From Dimorphilus gyrociliatus (Eukaryota; Annelida; Polychaeta; Dinophilidae), in assembly GCA_904063045.1 (NCBI GenBank), contig CAJFCJ010000006.1, forward strand, positions 434,001-498,000: a DNA stretch of 64,000 bases. Reading direction: 5' to 3'. The position numbers and the translations under genes were made by a program. Below, in pieces: positions 59,501-64,000 of the stretch (position 1 is its first letter; each line of letters opens with the position of its first letter). The notes under the pieces were generated by a model that did not search any database, was not told the origin of the DNA, and worked only from the letters and a program-made list of their open reading frames with translations.

Positions 59501-60416
59501 TAAGTTGAAGCGCCTTTATTTAGAACTAAGATTTACAATACAAAACATATGCCCAGTGTTTTCAATAAAAGACATGCGAATTGTTACAAAGTCGAACAGG
59601 AGTCACAAATATTTTATACAATTTTCATTTGCGAAAGTAACTAAGCGATGAGTGAATTACGAGAATATTCCTATATGAGGTACGTTCTAGGCGCAGAAAA
59701 TGTTGATCTAAGGAAGTGTCATTGTAAATTTATATTACAAAGCAATTATTTGTTTACAAGCGATTACTGTCATCTAATTGGGACGCGGCAATTATTAAGT
59801 GCTTTATTTACAGTCCTAAAATCATAAATCATCTATAATTGAACATAATTTAAGAATATAATAAATTTATCTTTTTTAATCAGAGCCAACAAAATAACAA
59901 TAATATAATATTAGCCAATCAATATCAGTTGTAACCGGAATGCTAAAGTGAAGTAGAGATTAGGATTACGTAATCAATAAGTGATGCTGTTTATTTTTTC
60001 TTTGTATATATGCGTATAAATGCGTATATTCGCTTTTAGAGACTGTTGAAAGCAGTTAGAGTAAAAAAGCCTATTTTCTTGCAGAATTTAGCAGAAAAAT
60101 CACTGAAACTCTGACAAAATTAACACAGGTAAGCAAAATATAAAAAAATTATCTTATTTAGTTAGTTATCTGTCTATCTGGCTATCTCTAAACAGATTTA
60201 GATACAATCTAATATATCTAATTTAGCGAATAACACAGTATTTTGTATAATACTGCATAACAAATTTTACCTAACTGGTAACAAGGCAATCAATAAAATA
60301 GATAAAGAAAGATCCTTCCGACATGATTTTCTGTGTTTTTTACGAATTAGGTTTCTCTAAAATTCAATATAATAGCCAACATACTAATTCAAATGCTTAA
60401 AATTTTCAGATTTGAC
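56528..60416. other. Long intergenic region and NR1-type receptor 5' part
   Basis: 3.9 kb without a supported ORF. A donor AG then GTAAGC at 60127/60128 paired with the acceptor at 60409 implies a 5'UTR exon ending near 60127. A perfect hairpin lies at 58800-58826. Sequence is AT-rich with no transposon signature. It could hold enhancers or alternative first exons of the receptor. Confidence 0.5.
58800..58826. repeat. Perfect inverted repeat, 13-bp arms
   Basis: TTATTCAGGCTAT, one spacer base, then ATAGCCTGAATAA. The arms are exact complements around a single base. It stands alone in non-coding sequence. Confidence 0.9.
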
Positions 60417-62396
60417 ATGATGCAGTCAACGGCCATGGCAATGACATCGGGAAGTTCAAAGCCGAAAGGTCCCACCTGTAAAGTGTGCAATGATGAAGCA
60501 AGTGGCTTTCATTATGGTGTTGATAGTTGTGAAGGCTGCAAGGGCTTCTTTAGACGCTGTATTACTCAGGGAATGACCCATCGGTGTTCAAATGATGAAA
60601 AATGCGAAATCACCCCATTCAGCCGCAATAGCTGTCAGTACTGCCGCCTAAAGAAGTGCTTTGCAGTTGGTATGTCTAGAGAGGCATCAAGATTAGGACG
60701 TCGGCCGAAAAAACTGAAAGAACCAAGTGGTGGTATGAGAGTAGTGCCTGCTAGTCAATTATCTCCGGTGACCTCTATTGTTCCAACGCAACCTATCAAA
60801 TCGCCTATTTTATCTATTCCACCTAACTCTAACGTAAGTGGTGATATACAGAGAATGGTGCCTTCTGCAAGAGCCCGTCAAAATGCCATACATGCTCCTT
60901 ATTCTCATTCTAATTGTCTTACACCACCACAAGTTTCAAGTAGCGGTAGAGTTATAGATCAACTGCAGCAAGAAATGGCACGGTTACATAGATCTCAATC
61001 GCATACTATCAATCCACGAGAATTTTCTGGCGAGAATATGTTTTTTAATCATCACTTGGAAACTGACAGCGAAACTGGATATAGCTCGTACGGTGGAGGC
61101 GATAGTACTCCATCAAGCGCTAATAGCAACTCACCTTCTATGGCCAATAATCAGATCAATGATCCATCTGCCGTTGGTGATCAATCGTTACAAGTGAGCG
61201 ATAAGGAATTTCTAATAATTATGACAGCCATGAAAGAGGAGGCTCCCTCTGAAGACTATGTTCCTCGGACAAATCCTATTACAGAAGACACAATACAGAA
61301 TTTCCTGGCCGAAGCTCGATCTCCCCCAATGGAGGAGGATCGCATAGCCGTCATTGATCGTATTATTGCTGATATAAAAGAAGCTCAGCTTCAGACTTGT
61401 CGATATACTACTGCTAAAGTACTTGAAGGTTTAAGAAAGTATGAGCAAGCTCATGCTCATGAACCGGCCGGTGCCTCCACTCATCAAATAAAGCTAGAAC
61501 AGGACAGTACTGGATTCTCTCAAGTAACATTAAAAAATAAATATTTTCTTAAACTATTTTAATTAGGTTTTCATTTGTACAGTTTAATCCCAGTGAAATA
61601 CCTCTACCTTGTATGAAAGCCTGGAAGAAATTTGTTGAAAACATGGTTCCAGCTATTGAAAGAGTTGTTCATTTCTGTAAATTTCTTCCTGGATTTAAGG
61701 ATCTTTGTCAACAAGATCAAATTAAATTGATAAAACAAGGATCATTCGAAGTAGTTATGATTCGATATTTACCTCTAGTTGATCATAACAGTGAATTGAT
61801 GTTTGATCCAGATATGGATTATAAAATAACCAGGTGAGTGTTAGAATAATTTTTAAATAGCTATAACAATTTTTTTTCGCAGACAAGTGATACGAAAAAT
61901 GCCCATGGGAACTCTAATGGAAAAGATGTTTGATTTTGCTAAGATATGGAACCCTTTGAATTTAGATGATGCTGAAATGGGTTTAATCTCTGCAATTCTT
62001 ATGGTCAATCCTTGTAAATATTTTCTATATCAATATACATCCGTTTTAATTAATTAGTTGTTCTAATTTTTCTTTATTAGATCGCATAGATGTTGTTAAT
62101 CGTAAACAAGTGCATCGACTGCAAGGTGTCTATTTACAGAGTTTATACAAATATCTGCTAACTTTTAGACCAAGTTTGTAATTAAAGCTTTCACAAAATA
62201 CTTAAATCTTAAATCGTCTTTTGAAATAGATACCTACGAAAATCAGCTAGAAGCGATGGTTCGAACAATTCCAGATTTATCCAGCATAAATGAGCACCAT
62301 GCGAAGTCATTGAACAGTATGATGCCAGGTGCGAATATGTCACAAAATTTACCTGACCTGCATACAGAAGTTTACCAATCGAAGGATTTTTGTTAA
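60417..62396 (+). CDS. NR1-type nuclear receptor (Rev-erb/E75/NR1P-like)
   Basis: Coding exons: 60417-61523, 61583-61833, 61883-62013, 62081-62173, 62230-62396; 582 aa. An ATG at 60393 precedes the 3' splice site at 60409, so I start at 60417 (MMQSTAMAM). DNA-binding domain: [21 protein letters not shown]-box [31 protein letters not shown], then a basic extension ([11 protein letters not shown]). A long Ser/Gln-rich hinge leads to the ligand-binding domain: [32 protein letters not shown] and [21 protein letters not shown]. The protein ends QSKDFC without a recognisable AF-2 activation helix, as in Rev-erb/E75, suggesting repressor behaviour. Subgroup unsettled; [13 protein letters not shown] recalls the lophotrochozoan NR1P group (from memory). 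Confidence 0.92.
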
Positions 62397-63403
62397 ATTT
62401 TTATTGTATATTGAGATTCATGTGCCATTTTTTTCCTATATCTATACATGCCATGTTTCGGAAATTTCTGGGCAAACCTGCATGACATTTGTCCGGTGAA
62501 TGTGCTTAAAAACAACTGTTTCATTGTTATCTCTAAGATGTTTACGCTTATCTTTTCACTGCTAGAACACATTTTGGCTAATTTTTTATGAGCGTTCATA
62601 AATATTTTGACAACAGATGACGCTAGCGCGAAGACAAAGATTATCAAAGTTTTTTTTGTAGTTGTATATTTTTTTGTAGGGTATATTAATCAGCGAAAAA
62701 TGCCATTTTTAAATATGTACTAAAATTATAAATTAAGCTTGTTTGAATACGTTAAATTGAATACTTGTATACATCTTTGTACGTATATGTGTATACAAAA
62801 ATATTTAATCAAATGTGCCATGCTGTGCCTTTTTTAACGTTGTGGATATGAAAAGAACTAATACATAAAATTTATCTAACTTACCTAAATTTTCTCTAAG
62901 AGTCTTCAGGCTTTTAGATATCGTTTTGTGTCTTAAAGATGAGGCCTAGTTACTTCTGGCCTTTTGGCCACGTCAAACTTCTCAGTAGTAGGCCTAACTT
63001 CTTCAAGCCCGATTCAGTTGAAAAGCAAAAATTGATTAGGAACATAGCTCATTAGCATAGTTAGCAGTATATCGAGTTGCGTTGAATGGCTAGTTTGCAT
63101 AATTGATTATATGCTAATTTACCGCGTGAACAGTGAACAGTGACGTATTTTTTGGCATAAAAGCTACGAATTCTTGTCACTTGCTCATTAAAGGTTTCGA
63201 TTACAAGCGAGCAATTATATATTTTTTGAGGTAGGTAAATTGTCCTCTTAAGTTTTACTTGTTTTTTTCCATTATATAACAAGAGATTCCAGAGTATTAA
63301 AAAGTATTATATTAAAATTTGTTTTAAAATCTCTCAGATATTCCCAAGATACTTTTTGGAAGCAATTCAGGGTTTCGTATCATCAATTTCGTTATTAACA
63401 GAA
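62397..63403. other. Intergenic, NR1-type receptor 3'UTR and KLF promoter
   Basis: 1.0 kb, AT-rich, nothing coding recognised. A possible acceptor (gttattaacag) ends 2 bp before the KLF ATG at 63404, so the KLF may have an upstream exon. Confidence 0.5.
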
Positions 63404-64000
63404 ATGGATTATCTACCACTTTGGTCAAGTTTGGAGCTAGAGAAGAGCACTCTCTCTAGCATTAATTCATGTGGAGAGGAAACGGACAATTCTAGTCTTC
63501 CAGAATCACCAACAACTTCAGATATATTCGACTTGGATACGGATTCTTTGATAAAAAGTTTGTTTGAAGAAGGAGATGATATGAAATGTGACGATATTAA
63601 AACCGAACCTGATGAAATTGACAACTGTAATTCAGTTGGCGAGGACTTTGTTGTTCTAGGCGTAGACATAAAAAATTTGTTGCATGTTGAGCCTTTTACA
63701 ACAGATGTGAGCGCCTTTACTCCAGATCCGATTGCTTGTCATCAACAACCCCAGTATCATACTACATCGTATCAAATGTATCACAACCATGAGCCACTAA
63801 TTCAGAGTTATTATCCACCACCATCAGTTGCTCCTCAACCTCAACCTCCTCTACCCCCGCCGCCTCCTCCTCCTGCTCCTCCTCAACAGCAGCAGCAAGA
63901 CTTAATCCAATATCACAGCCCAATCAAGAATACAGACGATAAAGTTCACCCATGCCCTTACATTGGTTGTGGAAGAGTTTACAGTAAATCGTCTCACTTG
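63404..64000 (+). CDS. Kruppel-like factor, N-terminal part (partial)
   Basis: Open to the right edge; 199 codons visible. Starts MDYLPLWSSLELEKS. An acidic, Ser-rich region follows, then VDIKNLLHVEPF and a Pro/Gln-rich stretch (eight consecutive Pro at one point, then five Gln). The first C2H2 finger of a KLF begins at the end: HPCPYIGCGRVYSKSSHL. The CPYxGCxxVYxKSSHL form is closest to KLF9/13/16 (BTEB) proteins rather than KLF1-7, but two further fingers needed for a firm call lie outside the window. KLFs bind CACCC/GC boxes as activators or repressors. Confidence 0.85.
   Translation, partial: MDYLPLWSSLELEKSTLSSINSCGEETDNSSLPESPTTSDIFDLDTDSLIKSLFEEGDDMKCDDIKTEPDEIDNCNSVGEDFVVLGVDIKNLLHVEPFTTDVSAFTPDPIACHQQPQYHTTSYQMYHNHEPLIQSYYPPPSVAPQPQPPLPPPPPPPAPPQQQQQDLIQYHSPIKNTDDKVHPCPYIGCGRVYSKSSHL

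Noticed and set aside
60393-60416. ATG at 60393 as start of the NR1-type receptor
   Set aside because: A 3' splice site (attttcag) ends at 60409 and a matching donor lies at 60127/60128, so 60393 is likely intronic.
1-64000. Search for tRNA, rRNA, CRISPR, transposase or reverse-transcriptase signals
   Set aside because: No cloverleaf B-box pattern, regular repeat-spacer array or mobile-element protein was seen by eye; a tRNAscan or RepeatMasker run would be needed to exclude short or decayed copies.

Overview
This 64 kb window comes from an AT-rich, intron-dense animal genome. The evidence is bilaterian gene content (HUWE1, NPHP4, a TR2/TR4-type nuclear receptor, an R5-type receptor tyrosine phosphatase, an Egalitarian-like protein, a KLF), GT-AG introns mostly about 45-100 bp long, and about 18 protein genes at one per 3-4 kb. 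The NR1-type receptor resembles a group I associate with lophotrochozoans. With the compaction, a small-genome spiralian such as a miniaturised annelid is a reasonable guess, but this is inference. No prokaryotic feature, transposon ORF, tRNA or rRNA was found.

Layout. 1-8605 (-): 5' half of HUWE1, cut by the window edge, sharing a divergent promoter with RSBN1 (9411-12873, +). 13671-14901 (-): histamine-H2-like amine GPCR with a probable 3 kb 5'UTR intron. 18386-18889 (+): unrecognised small protein, tail-to-tail with NPHP4 (18972-26371, -), which appears to have two alternative first coding exons. 26741-29470 (+): PLEKHM1/Rubicon-family RUN protein. 30566-32527 (-): NR2C (TR2/TR4). 34884-36048 (-): UBE2H. 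36690-38366 (-): Egalitarian-like protein without its exonuclease domain. 39567-41726 (+): membrane-anchored USP, tail-to-tail with TMEM147 (41790-42724, -). 43065-47582 (+): receptor tyrosine phosphatase. 47812-49730 (-): DALRD3. 50640-52608 (+): TAF4. 53376-54613 (+): divergent SAR1-like GTPase. 55385-56527 (+): intronless type I membrane protein. 60417-62396 (+): NR1-type nuclear receptor. 63404 to the right edge (+): 5' part of a KLF.

Most genes are unrelated housekeeping or regulatory genes packed head-to-head or tail-to-tail, so the window is not a pathway cluster. Loose themes are ubiquitin (HUWE1, UBE2H, USP), ligand-regulated transcription (two nuclear receptors) and basal or chromatin transcription (TAF4, RSBN1). 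The features most worth follow-up are lineage-specific changes inside known families and cis-elements in the compact promoters. I found no convincing wholly new multi-gene system.

Exon joins were made by hand from GT-AG sites and reading-phase continuity. For every multi-exon gene with listed exons the summed length is a multiple of three. NPHP4 and HUWE1 are given as spans with exons described. Several long reading frames begin at GTG or TTG; I moved those starts to the first supported ATG.
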